Shown: positions 43,495-53,963, numbered from the stretch's first letter. The stretch: DNA of 64,000 nt from Bordetella sp. (GCA_022818765.1 CP063810.1:451533-515532), one strand, 5' to 3'. Program-made: numbers and translations. The notes: a model not told the origin generated them from the letters alone.

Positions 43495-46364
43495 AAAACT
43501 CTTAACCTACCTGAAACAAAATTTCCTATGAAGGGAAATTTAGCTAACCGCGAACCAATTTGGATCAAAGAATTAGAAGATAATCATGTTTATCAAGAAA
43601 TAAAAAATGCTAGACAAGATAATAAAATCTTTGTAATTCATGATGGACCTCCTTATGCAAATGGAAATATTCATATTGGTCATGCTGTTAATAAAATATT
43701 AAAAGATATTGTCATTAAAGATAGAATTCTTTCTGGATATAATCCTCATTATGTTCCAGGATGGGATTGTCATGGAATGCCAATAGAAATACAAATCGAA
43801 AAAAAATTTGGAAAACATTTGTCAATTCAAGATATTCAAAAAAAAGCTCGCGCCTATGCTTTGGAACAAGTTAATTACCAACTTAACGATTTTAAAAGAT
43901 TAGGGATTCTTGCTGACTGGAATCATTCATATTTGACTATGGATTTTAAAAGTGAAGCTAATGAAATTCGAGTTTTAAGAAAAATTATGGAAAAGGGTTA
44001 TCTATATCATGGCCTTAAGCCTGTTGCTTGGTGTTTTGATTGCTGTTCAGCTTTATCAGAAGCTGAGCTTGAATATGCAGATCGCATTGATGATGCTATT
44101 TATGTATCTTTTCGTTTTGCAAATAAAGATAAATTATTAAAAGTATTTAATTTAAATTCAATAGAAGAAGGATCGGTTATTATTTGGACAACTACTCCTT
44201 GGACAATTCCTTCAAATCAAGCAATAAATATTCATCCAGAAATCGCTTATTCATTAGTTAGAGTTAATTCGGAAACTTCCTGTGGTCGTTTATTTCTTAT
44301 AGCAAAAGATCGCGTAAGTATCTGTTTAAAAAATTGGAAATTACAAGGTAATATTCTTGGTACAGTGCTTGGAAAATTTCTCAAAGGTATAGAATTTTTT
44401 CATCCATTTTCAATGATGTCTGATTATTACAATAAGAAAATACCTATTTATTTTGGAGATTATGTAAGTTTAGAAACTGGAACTGGTGTTGTTCACTCTG
44501 CTCCAGCCTATGGAGTTGAAGATTTCACAGTGTGGAAAACATATGGAATGCAAGATCATGACATTATTAATCCAGTAAGGCATGATGGAAAATTTGCAAA
44601 TGATCTACCTATATTTGGTGGATTATCAATCTGGGAAGCAAATAGTTTAATTATTTCAAAATTAAAAGAAACCGGTTCTTTGTTACAAAAAAACAAAATT
44701 TCACATAGTTATATGCATTGTTGGCGGCACAAAACACCTGCTATTTTTCGTGCAACCAAGCAATGGTTTATTGGTATGGATATTTTTCCAAAAGATGGAG
44801 AGAAAACATTACGACAAAATGCACTGTCTAATCTTGATAAAATAGATTTTTACCCTTCTTCTGGTCGTGACCGTTTATATTTTATGATTGTTAATCGTCC
44901 AGACTGGACTCTTTCTCGTCAAAGACAATGGGGTGTTCCTATGGGTTTCTTTATTCATAAAAAAAATGGAAAATTGCATCCTAATACTATTGAATTTCTT
45001 AATAAAATAGCCGATCATTTTGAAAATGGAGGAATAGAGAATTGGCAATTTTTAAACAAACATGATTTCTTAGGTCATGAATCTAATAATTATAAAAAAA
45101 GCTCTGATACATTGGATGTTTGGTTTGATTCTGGATCTACTCATATTTATGTTCTTGGTGGTAAAAATGGAGATTTTAAATCATCTATTAGGAATGATAG
45201 AGAATCTACTTGGCCAGCTGATTTATGCATTGAGGGTTCAGATCAACATCGTGGTTGGTTTCACTCATCTTTATTAACAAGTTGTATGCTTTATAATAAA
45301 GCTCCTTATAAAGCGTTATTAACTCATGGCTTTGTTGTGGATGGGAAAGGTAAAAAATGAGTAAATCAGCTGGAAATATTATTTCTCCCCAAAAAATATC
45401 TAATTCCTTAGGAGTTGAAATACTGCGTTTATGGGTAGCTTCAACTGACTATTCTAAAGAATTATCTATTTCAGATATTATTCTTAAACAAATTGTAGAA
45501 AATTACCGTCGAATTCGAAATACATTACGCTTCTTATTAGCAAATATATCTGATTTTGATCCAGATATTTCCAAAATATCCTATAATGACCTTTTAGAGA
45601 TAGATCGTTATGCTTTAAGCATGACTGAGAAAATGCAATTAGAAGTTTTAAAACGATTTGAAAAATATAACTTTCATTCAGCAATATCTCGAATTCAAAA
45701 TTTTTGTTCAGAAGATTTAGGTGGGTTTTATTTAGATATTTTAAAAGATCGTTTATACACATCAAAAACACATAGTCATGGTAGACTGTCGGCACAGAAT
45801 GTTTTGTTAGAAATTACAATGACAATATTGAAGCTTATAGCACCAATATTGTCATTTACAGCTGAAGAAGCTTGGAAAGAACTTCTTAATTCAACATTTA
45901 AACACAGAAAACATAATTTTAGTAAAAATACCATTTTTACTCAGACTTATCAAAAATTGAAGATTCCTCTCAAGGAAGAGGAATGCATATCTTTATGTAA
46001 TAAATGGGAACATTTGAGAATCATCCGATCAAAAGTTCATCAAGAAATTGAAAAAATTCGTTCTGATGGAAAAATTGGGTCTTCTTTGCAAGCAGAAGTT
46101 GAAATTTATGCTGCAAATCAAGATAAAAAAATATTAGATAGCATAAAAGATGATTTGCATTTTATTTTTATTGTATCTCGCGTCATTATACATAATACAA
46201 ATACTGATTTGCAGGTCAAAGTTACTCCTTCTAACAATAGAAAATGTCTACGTTGTTGGCATTATTCGATAAATAAAAATACACATTATAGAATTGAAAC
46301 TCATCCTGAAATTTGTAATAGATGCATAGATAATTTATCTGATGATAATAATTCTATTTTTTAA
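43484..46364 (+). CDS. ileS: Isoleucyl-tRNA synthetase (two frame breaks)
   Basis: Class I synthetase. The HIGH motif is NGNIHIGHAVNK, KMSKS spans the second break, and zinc ligands near the end are CLRCWHY and CNRCID. An ATG at 43484, inside the end of ribF, gives MDYKK; adding one A to the run at 43493-43498 yields TLNLPETKFPMKGNLANREP, the family N-terminus. A second lost A at 45352-45357 splits GKGKKMSKSAGN. Without repair the gene would appear as two proteins with false starts at 43528 and 45357. Repaired length about 960. Confidence 0.94.
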
Positions 46365-46384
46365 AAATTATAAGAAAATAGATC

Positions 46385-46879
46385 ATGAGTTTATTTCAAT
46401 CAATCACCTTTTGGTCTTTTTTCTCAATATTTTTAATATTGCTTGATCAAATCTCAAAGATTTATTTTCGTTCAGCACTTCAATATACCCACAGTGTAAA
46501 AATTTTTTCTTTTTTGGATATAGTACTAGCGTATAATTATGGAGCTGCATTCGGATTCTTGTCAAAACAAGGAAATTGGGCTGAATTTTCCTTGATTATT
46601 TTTGGAATATTTTCTATAAGTTTAATTATAAAACTGTTTTTTTCTTTAAATAAAAAAACTTTTACAAATATAGCTCTATCCATGATTCTTAGCGGAGGAA
46701 TTGGAAACTTAACTGATCGTGTAATTTATGGAAAAGTGACGGATTTTATTTTAATACATGTTAAAAATTTCTATTTTCCTATTTTTAACTTTGCTGATAT
46801 TTTTATAAGTTTAGGTGCTTTATTGCTTATAATTGATGAGATTTTTTATCCAGAAAAAATAAAAAAATTTAACAAGTAA
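46385..46879 (+). CDS. lspA: Lipoprotein signal peptidase (type II)
   Basis: Inner-membrane aspartic protease that cleaves prolipoproteins. 164 residues with four predicted membrane helices. The catalytic aspartates are in GNLTDRVIYGKVTDFI and FPIFNFADIFIS. It starts 20 bases after ileS, in the normal ribF-ileS-lspA order. Intact. Its presence implies lipoproteins and an outer envelope. Confidence 0.96.
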   Translation: MSLFQSITFWSFFSIFLILLDQISKIYFRSALQYTHSVKIFSFLDIVLAYNYGAAFGFLSKQGNWAEFSLIIFGIFSISLIIKLFFSLNKKTFTNIALSMILSGGIGNLTDRVIYGKVTDFILIHVKNFYFPIFNFADIFISLGALLLIIDEIFYPEKIKKFNK

Positions 46880-46900
46880 ATTGAAATTTTTAACATGTAT

Positions 46901-46926
46901 TAATATTATTATTAAATATTATTATT
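46901..46926. repeat. 13-bp tandem duplication
   Basis: AATATTATTATTA occurs twice in a row in the short gap between lspA and coaBC. Likely replication slippage in low-complexity DNA; no function is implied. Confidence 0.6.
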
Positions 46927-46983
46927 AAATTGTTTTCATCCTTTTCTTAAATATTCCTTCATGCTTATATAAATAGTTTTATC

Positions 46984-48164
46984 ATGACAGAACTTGCTGA
47001 AAAACGAATCTTACTTGGACTGACTGGAAGCATAGCCTGCTACAAATCTGCAGAATTACTTCGAAAATTAGTTGAACAAAGAGCTGAAGTAGATGTTGTA
47101 ATGACAAAATCTGCTACGAAATTTATAACTAAAACTACAATGCAAGCATTATCTAATCGACCTGTTTTTATTGATCATAACAATTATAATGATGAAAATA
47201 TGTGTCATATCGAGCTTACACGAGGATGTAATATGATATGTATATCTCCTGCCAGTGCAAATTTTATAGCAAAATTAGCTAATGGTCTTGCTGATGACTT
47301 TCTTTCTACTTTATGTCTAGCTCGTGCATGCCCGTTATTAATCGTTCCTACTATGAATCGTGCAATGTGGGCGAATCCAAGCACACAACGCAATATGCAA
47401 TATCTTATTAAAGATGGTGTTAATATTCTAGGCCCTGCTTCAGGAAAACAAGCTTGTGGTGAATTTGGATTAGGTAGGATGTTAGAACCAGAAGAAATAT
47501 TAGATGCTATTATAGCGTTCTTCCAACCAAAACTTCTTGCAGGCAAAAAAATACTAATAACGGCAGGGCCTACTTTTGAGTTGATAGACCCTATTCGAGT
47601 TTTAAGTAATCTTTCATCAGGAAAAACAGGGTACGCGATTGCTCGAGCAGCATATGAGGCTGGTGCAGAAGTAACAATGATCACTGGAATTACTGCTTTA
47701 AACATTCCTTATGGTATTAAATCATATAAAGTTACTACAGCCTCTCAAATGTATGAAACTGTTATGAATTGTATTAAAAATACAGATATTTTTATTTCTA
47801 CTGCAGCTATTTCTGATTGGAAAATATCTAATCCAAGTTCTAAAAAAATTAAAAAAATTACCCCCCAAAAATTAAGTTTGAGTATAATATAGATATTTTA
47901 GAAAAAGTTTCTAAGATCCAGAATGGGCCATGGTGTGTTGGTTTTGCTGCAGAGACAGAAAAATTAGAAGAATATGCTGAAGTTAAACGATTAAATAAGG
48001 GAATTCCATTATTTGTTGGAAATTTAGTTAATAAATCTCTAGATAGAGATACGACTGAATTAGTTTTATTTGATTCAAAAGGTAAGCATTCTCTTCAACC
48101 TGCTAAAAAATTAGATGCAGCCAGGAATTTAATTTTTGAAATAGCAACTAGATTTTCAAAATAG
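46984..48164 (+). CDS. coaBC: Phosphopantothenoylcysteine decarboxylase / phosphopantothenate-cysteine ligase (one frame break)
   Basis: Two successive steps of coenzyme A synthesis. The CoaC flavoprotein domain has [14 protein letters not shown] at the start and PTMNRAMW. The CoaB domain begins near residue 185 with [18 protein letters not shown] and [10 protein letters not shown]. The frame breaks near 47880: adding one G gives [21 protein letters not shown] and runs to a stop at 48162 after [13 protein letters not shown] and [13 protein letters not shown]. Repaired length near 394, the normal fusion size. dut follows 46 bases later. Confidence 0.94.
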
Positions 48165-48210
48165 AAAAATAATACAATTTCCATTACTAAAAACGGGAAA
48201 GTAATATTAG

Positions 48211-48690
48211 ATGTCTTCATTATCTTTATCTCCTCATATTGAAATAAAAATAACAGATTTACGATTAAAAAAATGGGGATTACCAAATTATCAAAGTTCA
48301 ATGGCAGCTGCTATTGATTTATATGCATGTATTAACGAAAAATTAATCCTAAAAGCAGGCAAACCAGCAGAGCTTATTTCAAGTGGAATAGCTATTCATA
48401 TGAATAATCCACATATGATGGCTATCATTGCCCCACGTTCTGGTTATGGTCATAAAAGAGGCCTAGTTTTAGGAAACTCAATTGGAATCATTGATGCGGA
48501 TTATTCCGGAACTGTTTATATTAGTGCATGGAATAGAAACGTTTTAGGAAACGACATTTGCATTGATCCTGGAGACAGAATTGCTCAAATGATCTTTTTA
48601 CCAATTATACGACCTATTTTAAATATAGTTCGTCATTTTTCTGAAATTAATGATCGTAGAGAAAATGGATTTGGATCAACTGATTTTTAG
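48211..48690 (+). CDS. dut: dUTP diphosphatase
   Basis: Hydrolyses dUTP to dUMP, keeping uracil out of DNA and feeding dTMP synthesis. 159 residues with the five dUTPase motifs in order: AAAIDLYA, PRSGYGHKRG, GIIDADYSG, GDRIAQMIF and RRENGFGSTD. Intact. The coaBC-dut order is common in proteobacteria. It converges on infC across a hairpin-rich gap. Confidence 0.96.
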   Translation: MSSLSLSPHIEIKITDLRLKKWGLPNYQSSMAAAIDLYACINEKLILKAGKPAELISSGIAIHMNNPHMMAIIAPRSGYGHKRGLVLGNSIGIIDADYSGTVYISAWNRNVLGNDICIDPGDRIAQMIFLPIIRPILNIVRHFSEINDRRENGFGSTDF

Positions 48691-48760
48691 AAAAAAATTA
48701 TATTAATAATATGTTTTATTTAATTAAAATTTAGATATTACTCATCCCCATAAAAGACAG

Positions 48761-48802
48761 AATGAACAATTATTAATATAGTTATATTAATAATTGTTCA
48801 TT
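48761..48802. terminator. Perfect 20-bp inverted repeat between convergent dut and infC
   Basis: Positions 48761-48780 (beginning AATGAACAATTATT) and 48783-48802 are exact reverse complements with only GT between them. It lies between the ends of two convergent genes, where a bidirectional terminator is expected. It is nearly all A/T and lacks a long U-tract on either strand, so a simple intrinsic terminator is not certain. Confidence 0.6.
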
Positions 48803-48808
48803 AGTAAC

Positions 48809-48845
48809 AGTTTACTAATAATTCTTAATACATAATTAGTAAACT
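48809..48845. repeat. Second inverted repeat (11-bp arms) beside the 20-bp one
   Basis: AGTTTACTAAT (48809-48819) pairs with ATTAGTAAACT (48835-48845) around a 15-base loop. The end of the neighbouring repeat (ATTAGTAAC, 48800-48808) is also almost complementary to GTTTACTAAT, so two exclusive foldings are possible. Together they fill the dut/infC gap. Confidence 0.55.
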
Positions 48846-48873
48846 TAGAAAAATCCTTTCATTTTTTATGACC

Positions 48874-49398
48874 TCATTTTTGGCTTTTGCGTGGGGATAA
48901 AACCATAACCATTTGTTTACCTTCCAGTTTTGGCATCTCTTCTATTACAGCAAATTCAGATAAATCATCGCGTATCCTTTCAAGTATTCTTGTTCCAAAC
49001 TCCTGATGAGCCATTTCACGACCTCGAAAACGCAAAGTAACTTTAGCTTTATCTCCTTCATCTAAAAATCGTCTCAAATTTCGAAGTTTAACTTTATAAT
49101 CTCCCTCATCTGTAGCAGGTCTAAATTTCACTTCCTTTACTTGGATTATCTTTTGTTTTGAACGAGCCTCAGACAATCGTTTTTTCTCCTGATATTTGAA
49201 TTTTCCATAATCCATTAAACGACAAACAGGGGGTGAAGCATTTGGAGCAATCTCAACCAAATCTACACTATTTTGTTCAGAAAGTTGAATGGCATCGGAA
49301 ATTTTCACAATTCCAAGTTGTTCCCCATTTAAATTTATTAAACGTACCTCAGGGACTCTAATCTCTCCATTGATACGATTGGATTTTTCGGTAACTAT
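48874..49398 (-). CDS. infC: Translation initiation factor IF-3 with AUA start codon
   Basis: Binds the 30S subunit and checks the initiation codon. The standard N-terminus [15 protein letters not shown] lies upstream of every ATG, GTG or TTG. The reading frame has a TAA five codons before an ATA at 49398-49396, with AAGGAG at the right distance, so translation must start at ATA ([12 protein letters not shown]). Rare AUU/AUA/AUC starts are the known autoregulatory feature of infC. 174 residues, full length, including [15 protein letters not shown] and [10 protein letters not shown]. It follows thrS, but rpmI and rplT, its usual followers, are missing. Confidence 0.95.
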   Translation of the reverse strand: MVTEKSNRINGEIRVPEVRLINLNGEQLGIVKISDAIQLSEQNSVDLVEIAPNASPPVCRLMDYGKFKYQEKKRLSEARSKQKIIQVKEVKFRPATDEGDYKVKLRNLRRFLDEGDKAKVTLRFRGREMAHQEFGTRILERIRDDLSEFAVIEEMPKLEGKQMVMVLSPRKSQK

Positions 49399-49454
49399 AT
49401 CAAAAACTCCTTAAAAATTAGATAGAATATCTTTTTATAACTTAAAACATAAAC

Positions 49455-51386
49455 TTAAGAGATATTAGGAAAAATATCAATATCAGTTTTTAATCGATCA
49501 AAAAATAATTCAATAGACATTGTTTCAATATTTGAATTTTTTATTCCTCGAACTGAAACTGTTTGATCTTTTCTTTCATTATCACCAACAACAATAATAT
49601 ATGGTATTTTTCTCATGGTATGATCCCGAATTTTTCGAGCGATTTTTTCTCCACGTAAATCAGATTCAGCTCTAAAATTCTTTTGCTTTAACATTTTTGT
49701 TATCTTAGCAGCATAATCTGAAGATTTATCGGAAATACAACATACAATAACTTGTATTGGGGATAACCATATTGGTAAAAAACCATGATAATTTTCAATT
49801 AAGATTGCAATGAAACGTTCAAATGAACCTAGAATAGCTCGATGCAACATAACTGGATTTCGTTTTTGACCATTATAATCAACATATTCAGCCTCTAAAC
49901 GAGCAGGAATGGAAAAATCTACTTGAATTGTACCGCATTGCCATTGTCTACCTATAGCATCTGTTAGTGTATACTCGATTTTCGGACCATAAAAAGCACC
50001 ATCTCCTTTGCTAATTTCAAATTCACAATTACTATTAACTAGGCTTTGTTTTAATGCATCTTCTGCTTGATCCCATAACTTATCATCACCTATTCGCTTT
50101 TCAGGTCTTGTCGCTATTCTATAAAGTATTTTTTCAAATCCAAAGTCTTTATAAACTTTTTGTACTAAGCGTGTAAATGTAAAACATTCGTGTAATAATT
50201 GATCTTCGGTACAAAAAATATGACCATCATCTTGTGTGAAACCACGGACTCTCATCATTCCATGTAATGATCCTGAAGATTCGTTTCGATGGCATTGACC
50301 TAGTTCAGCGTAACGCAAAGGAAGATCACGATATGATCGCAAATTTGAATTAAAAATTTGAACATGTCCAGGACAATTCATTGGCTTTAAACCCAACAAT
50401 CGATTTTCCGATTGAATGATAAACATGTTCTCACTATAATTTTCCCAATGACCTGTTTTTTTCCATAAAGATAAATCCAATATTTGAGGTGATTTGACTT
50501 CTTGGTATCCGTTCTTCAAATATATGTCATGCATATATTTTTCTATTTGTTTCCATATTATCCACCCATTAGGATGCCAATAAACAAAACCAGGATTTTC
50601 CTCTTGAAAATGAAACAAATCAAGTTCTCGACCAATTTTTCGATGATCTCGACGATTAGCTTCATCTAACATTTTTAAATGTTTTTTTTGACATTCTTTT
50701 GTAGACCATGCTATACCATAAATTCTTTGTAATACTTCATTTTTACTGTTTCCACGCCAATAAGCACCAGCAACTTTCATTAATTTAAAAAATTTAAGTT
50801 TGCCTGTTGCAGGAACAAGCGGACCGCGACAAAAATCAATAAAATTGCCTTGCCGATACATATTTAATTTTTCATTTGTAGAAATTTCTGAAGCTAATTC
50901 AACTTTATAGTTTTCTCCAATATTCTGAAAATATGAAATAATATTTTCTCGATTCCATTCAATCAGTTCAATTTTTTTATCATCTCTAGCTAATTTAATC
51001 ATCTCTTTTTCTATTAACGAAAGATCATTTACTGAAAATGAAGAAGGATAAAAAAAATCATAATAAAAACCATCATTAATAACTGGACCTGTTGCGAGTT
51101 TTGCATTAGGAAACAAGTTCTTGACCGCATTAGCAAGAAGAAGAGCTGCAGAATTATAAATTATATTTAGGCTTTCCTTATCTTCTACAGTCAGAATATT
51201 GATGGACATATTTTGCTTGACAAGATAATTCATATCTACAATTTTATCACTTTTTCCTTTTATAGAGATTTTTGCTACTAAAGATTTTTTAAATAATTTT
51301 AAATCTATAGATTGAATAATTTTACTAATAGTAATTGGATTAGAATATTTGATGGTTTTTCCATCAGATAATGTGATTTCCAACAT
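49455..51386 (-). CDS. thrS: Threonyl-tRNA synthetase
   Basis: Class II synthetase for tRNA-Thr. 643 residues: N-terminal TGS domain (about 1-63), editing domain with EMIKLARDDKKIEL, catalytic core with zinc ligands in MNCPGHVQIF, motif 2 in ELGQCHRNESSGSLHGMMRVRGF, motif 3 in LHRAILGSFERFIAI, and a C-terminal anticodon-binding domain. Intact. thrS-infC is the normal order. A large inverted repeat lies about 95 bases upstream, and tRNA-Val further up. Confidence 0.97.
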   Translation of the reverse strand: MLEITLSDGKTIKYSNPITISKIIQSIDLKLFKKSLVAKISIKGKSDKIVDMNYLVKQNMSINILTVEDKESLNIIYNSAALLLANAVKNLFPNAKLATGPVINDGFYYDFFYPSSFSVNDLSLIEKEMIKLARDDKKIELIEWNRENIISYFQNIGENYKVELASEISTNEKLNMYRQGNFIDFCRGPLVPATGKLKFFKLMKVAGAYWRGNSKNEVLQRIYGIAWSTKECQKKHLKMLDEANRRDHRKIGRELDLFHFQEENPGFVYWHPNGWIIWKQIEKYMHDIYLKNGYQEVKSPQILDLSLWKKTGHWENYSENMFIIQSENRLLGLKPMNCPGHVQIFNSNLRSYRDLPLRYAELGQCHRNESSGSLHGMMRVRGFTQDDGHIFCTEDQLLHECFTFTRLVQKVYKDFGFEKILYRIATRPEKRIGDDKLWDQAEDALKQSLVNSNCEFEISKGDGAFYGPKIEYTLTDAIGRQWQCGTIQVDFSIPARLEAEYVDYNGQKRNPVMLHRAILGSFERFIAILIENYHGFLPIWLSPIQVIVCCISDKSSDYAAKITKMLKQKNFRAESDLRGEKIARKIRDHTMRKIPYIIVVGDNERKDQTVSVRGIKNSNIETMSIELFFDRLKTDIDIFPNIS

Positions 51387-51480
51387 TAAAAAATTTCCTG
51401 AATGAAATATTAAAAATCTTCTACATAAATTATTGTTGTTATCAACATAAAAAATTTTAAAAGCTTTGAACTATAGTGAA

Positions 51481-51562
51481 ACATAAAAATACTTATGAAA
51501 AATGTTCTTAATATAATTCTTAACAAAAAATTCTTAAAGATTTTTCATAAGTATTTTTATGT
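51481..51562. repeat. Perfect 23-bp inverted repeat upstream of thrS with a repeat-bearing loop
   Basis: Positions 51481-51503 (starting ACATAAAAATACTTATG) and 51540-51562 are exact reverse complements. The 36-base loop contains TTCTTAA three times (51505, 51517, 51531). It sits between tRNA-Val and thrS, both on the minus strand, so it could be the tRNA terminator, a thrS leader structure or an RNA processing site. No U-tract follows either arm clearly. Confidence 0.7.
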
Positions 51563-51631
51563 AATTCCATCTAGATTATCAAAATCTAATTATAAAAATT
51601 ACAAAAAATTGGAATTGAAAATAGAACAAAA

Positions 51632-51708
51632 TGGTAGGCGGTATTGGAATTGAACCAACGACCTCTACGATGTCAACGTAGCGCTCTAACCAACTGAGCT
51701 AACCGCCT
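51632..51708 (-). tRNA. tRNA-Val (anticodon GAC)
   Basis: Read on the minus strand, AGGCGGT pairs with ACCGCCT, followed by A and an encoded CCA. The D-arm TAGCTCAGTTGGTTAGAGC, the anticodon arm CTACGTTGACATCGTAG with GAC, and the T-arm GGTTCAATTCC are all standard. 77 bases. A tRNA-Val upstream of thrS is common in Burkholderiales. Confidence 0.96.
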
Positions 51709-51803
51709 ATAAAATTGATATAAAAAACTGAAAAATCCAACATAGTAGGACTACTCATCTAATTTTAATATATCCAATGATATTTATCTAGATAAAAAAT
51801 CAT

Positions 51804-51827
51804 AAAAAAATCGTTCTTTGAAAGATT
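51804..51827 (-). terminator. Candidate intrinsic terminator of truA
   Basis: On the minus strand AATC-t-TTC, loop AAA, GAA-c-GATT is followed by a run of T, 14 bases after the truA stop. The stem is weak and has one mismatch, but position and U-tract fit. Confidence 0.45.
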
Positions 51828-51840
51828 ATTTTTAGAGGTG

Positions 51841-52644
51841 TTAAATTCCTATTAAGGATAGTAAATTTTTTCTTGAATCCAATTCAATTAAATTAAACTT
51901 CTTAGGATAATCGATTGCTGTTAAATAAAGACCATTTGCAGATATTTTTGGTGAATTGTGAAAACAACGATTTCTAGCAATCAGTATATTTTTGATATTA
52001 AGAATTTTTATTTCTCGTAGTCCCTGATACATTAACGTTCCAACCAAATTTCGAACCATATGATGTAAGAACGCATTAGCGCGCAAAGTAAAAATTAGAA
52101 AAGGCCCACTTTTTTCAATATCAAATTGATAAAGAATTCTAATTGCATGCTTTGCTTGACATTGTGATGAACGAAAACTACTAAAATCATGTTTTCCAAG
52201 AAGAATCAAAGCAGCTTCTTTCATTTTTCCGATATCAGGAAGATTTATAGACCATCCAACCCGATTATTCCATAAAGCAGGCCTATCTATTCCACAATAA
52301 AGGAGATACATATAAGTTCTTGAAATAGCACTAAAACGAGCATGAAAATCTATTGATACATATTTTGCCCATTGTACTGAAATGCTTGATGGTAAAAAAG
52401 AATTTACGCCTTTAATCCAAGAATGTTCGTCTCTTTTTAATTCCGTATCAAAATGTACAACTTGTATACCTGCATGAACACCTGAATCAGTTCTACCTGC
52501 ACATAATACAGATATTCTATCTTTGTTCAAAAAATTACCTATTGCTGTTTCAACTACATCTTGAACTGTTTGACCATGAGGTTGTTTTTGCCAGCCTTTC
52601 CAATTTGTACCTTCATAATTTATACCTAAAGCAATACGAAACAT
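51841..52644 (-). CDS. truA: tRNA pseudouridine(38-40) synthase TruA
   Basis: Makes pseudouridine at tRNA positions 38-40. 267 residues from the ATG (MFRIALGINYEGTNWKGWQKQ). The catalytic Asp is in CAGRTDSGVHAGIQVVHF, and the C-terminal LTLRANAFLHHMVRNLVGTL is the conserved RNA-binding part. Intact. It follows asd at about 100 bases; fimV, which often lies between in relatives, and trpF, which often follows, are both missing. Confidence 0.95.
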   Translation of the reverse strand: MFRIALGINYEGTNWKGWQKQPHGQTVQDVVETAIGNFLNKDRISVLCAGRTDSGVHAGIQVVHFDTELKRDEHSWIKGVNSFLPSSISVQWAKYVSIDFHARFSAISRTYMYLLYCGIDRPALWNNRVGWSINLPDIGKMKEAALILLGKHDFSSFRSSQCQAKHAIRILYQFDIEKSGPFLIFTLRANAFLHHMVRNLVGTLMYQGLREIKILNIKNILIARNRCFHNSPKISANGLYLTAIDYPKKFNLIELDSRKNLLSLIGI

Positions 52645-52746
52645 CAAAAATCTATCTTTATCAACAGCAAGCCAATCTATACAAATATATCAAATCTTAA
52701 TTATTTTCAATTCAATATAAACCTATCATCCTATTTCTTAGAATTA

Positions 52747-53883
52747 TCATTCCTGAGATAACACAATGCGCAATATTCGACGTAATGGTTCTGCAGCTCC
52801 CCATAACAACTGATCACCGACAGTAAACGCACTCAGATATTTCCCACCAATATTTAATTTCCGCAAACGACCTATTGGAATATTCAAGGTTCCAGATACT
52901 GCAACAGGTGTTAATGAATTAATAGTAAGATCCTTCGTATTTGGAATGACTTTTACCCATTGATTGCCGGTTGAAATTAATTCTTCAATTTCATTTAAAG
53001 GAACATCTTGTTTGATTTTAACAGTTAAAGCTTGGCTATGACATCGCATTGCTCCAATTCGAATACATAACCCATCTATAGGAATATATTTTTTATGAAC
53101 TTGGTTCTCATTATAACCAAGTATCTTATTTGTTTCGACTCCTGCTTTCCATTCTTCTCGGGAAACTCCATTTCCTAAATCTTTATCAATCCACGGAATT
53201 AAATTACCAGCAATAGAAACACCAAAATTTTGTTTTGGTAGATTTTGATCTTTCTGAGTAATTAAAACATTTTTATCTATATCTAGAATTGCAGAAGCAG
53301 GATCATTTAATAAATGTTCTACAGATTTATTTATAATTCCAAATTGATTTAATAATTCCCGAATATGTCGAGCTCCCCCTCCTGAAGCTGCTTGATATGT
53401 CATAGATACTACCCACTCAACTAAATCATTTTTAAATAATCCTGATAAAGCCATTAACATACAACTGACAGTACAATTTCCTCCAACAAAAGTTCGTATT
53501 CCATTATTTAATGCACTATCAATAACATCTCTATTAACAGGATCAAGAACAATCACTGAATCTTGACTCATTCGCAAAGTGCTAGCAGCATCTATCCAGA
53601 TACCTTTCCAACCTCTATGACGCAACTTTGGATATATTTCGGCTGTATAATCACCACCTTGAGCAGTAAGAATAATAGGTAACTTATTCAATAAATCAAT
53701 ATCATAAGAATTTTGCAAAGAAATTGATCCATCAACCCAATCTGGAAGATATCCACCAACATTCCTGCTAGAAAAAAATATGGGTTCAATCAACGAAAAA
53801 TCATTTTCTTCTCTCATGCGTTTTAATAAAACAGATCCAACCATTCCTCGCCAACCAATTAAGCCAACTGCTGTTCTATTCAT
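52747..53883 (-). CDS. asd: Aspartate-semialdehyde dehydrogenase
   Basis: NADPH-dependent step of the aspartate family pathway leading to diaminopimelate, lysine, threonine and methionine. 378 residues from ATG 53883, supported by AGAGG five bases upstream; a longer TTG frame is rejected. The catalytic Cys is in [14 protein letters not shown] and the NADP motif is [15 protein letters not shown]. Intact. It follows leuB, as in many betaproteobacteria, and feeds dapCDE and thrB elsewhere in the window. Confidence 0.96.
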   Translation of the reverse strand: MNRTAVGLIGWRGMVGSVLLKRMREENDFSLIEPIFFSSRNVGGYLPDWVDGSISLQNSYDIDLLNKLPIILTAQGGDYTAEIYPKLRHRGWKGIWIDAASTLRMSQDSVIVLDPVNRDVIDSALNNGIRTFVGGNCTVSCMLMALSGLFKNDLVEWVVSMTYQAASGGGARHIRELLNQFGIINKSVEHLLNDPASAILDIDKNVLITQKDQNLPKQNFGVSIAGNLIPWIDKDLGNGVSREEWKAGVETNKILGYNENQVHKKYIPIDGLCIRIGAMRCHSQALTVKIKQDVPLNEIEELISTGNQWVKVIPNTKDLTINSLTPVAVSGTLNIPIGRLRKLNIGGKYLSAFTVGDQLLWGAAEPLRRILRIVLSQE

Positions 53884-53963
53884 TATATCCTCTTTCAATT
53901 AAAATTTTTCTGCAAAAAAAATCCAAGGATTTCTTAAGAATTTTCTTAATCTAATATTTAGTA

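Noticed and set aside
45357..46364. A separate second synthetase-like gene after ileS
   Set aside because: Its first codons are the MSKS of the KMSKS motif; it is the C-terminal part of ileS after a lost A.
47205..47705. 166-codon open frame antisense to coaBC
   Set aside because: It lies wholly inside a well-supported gene and has no family resemblance; it is a by-product of codon usage.
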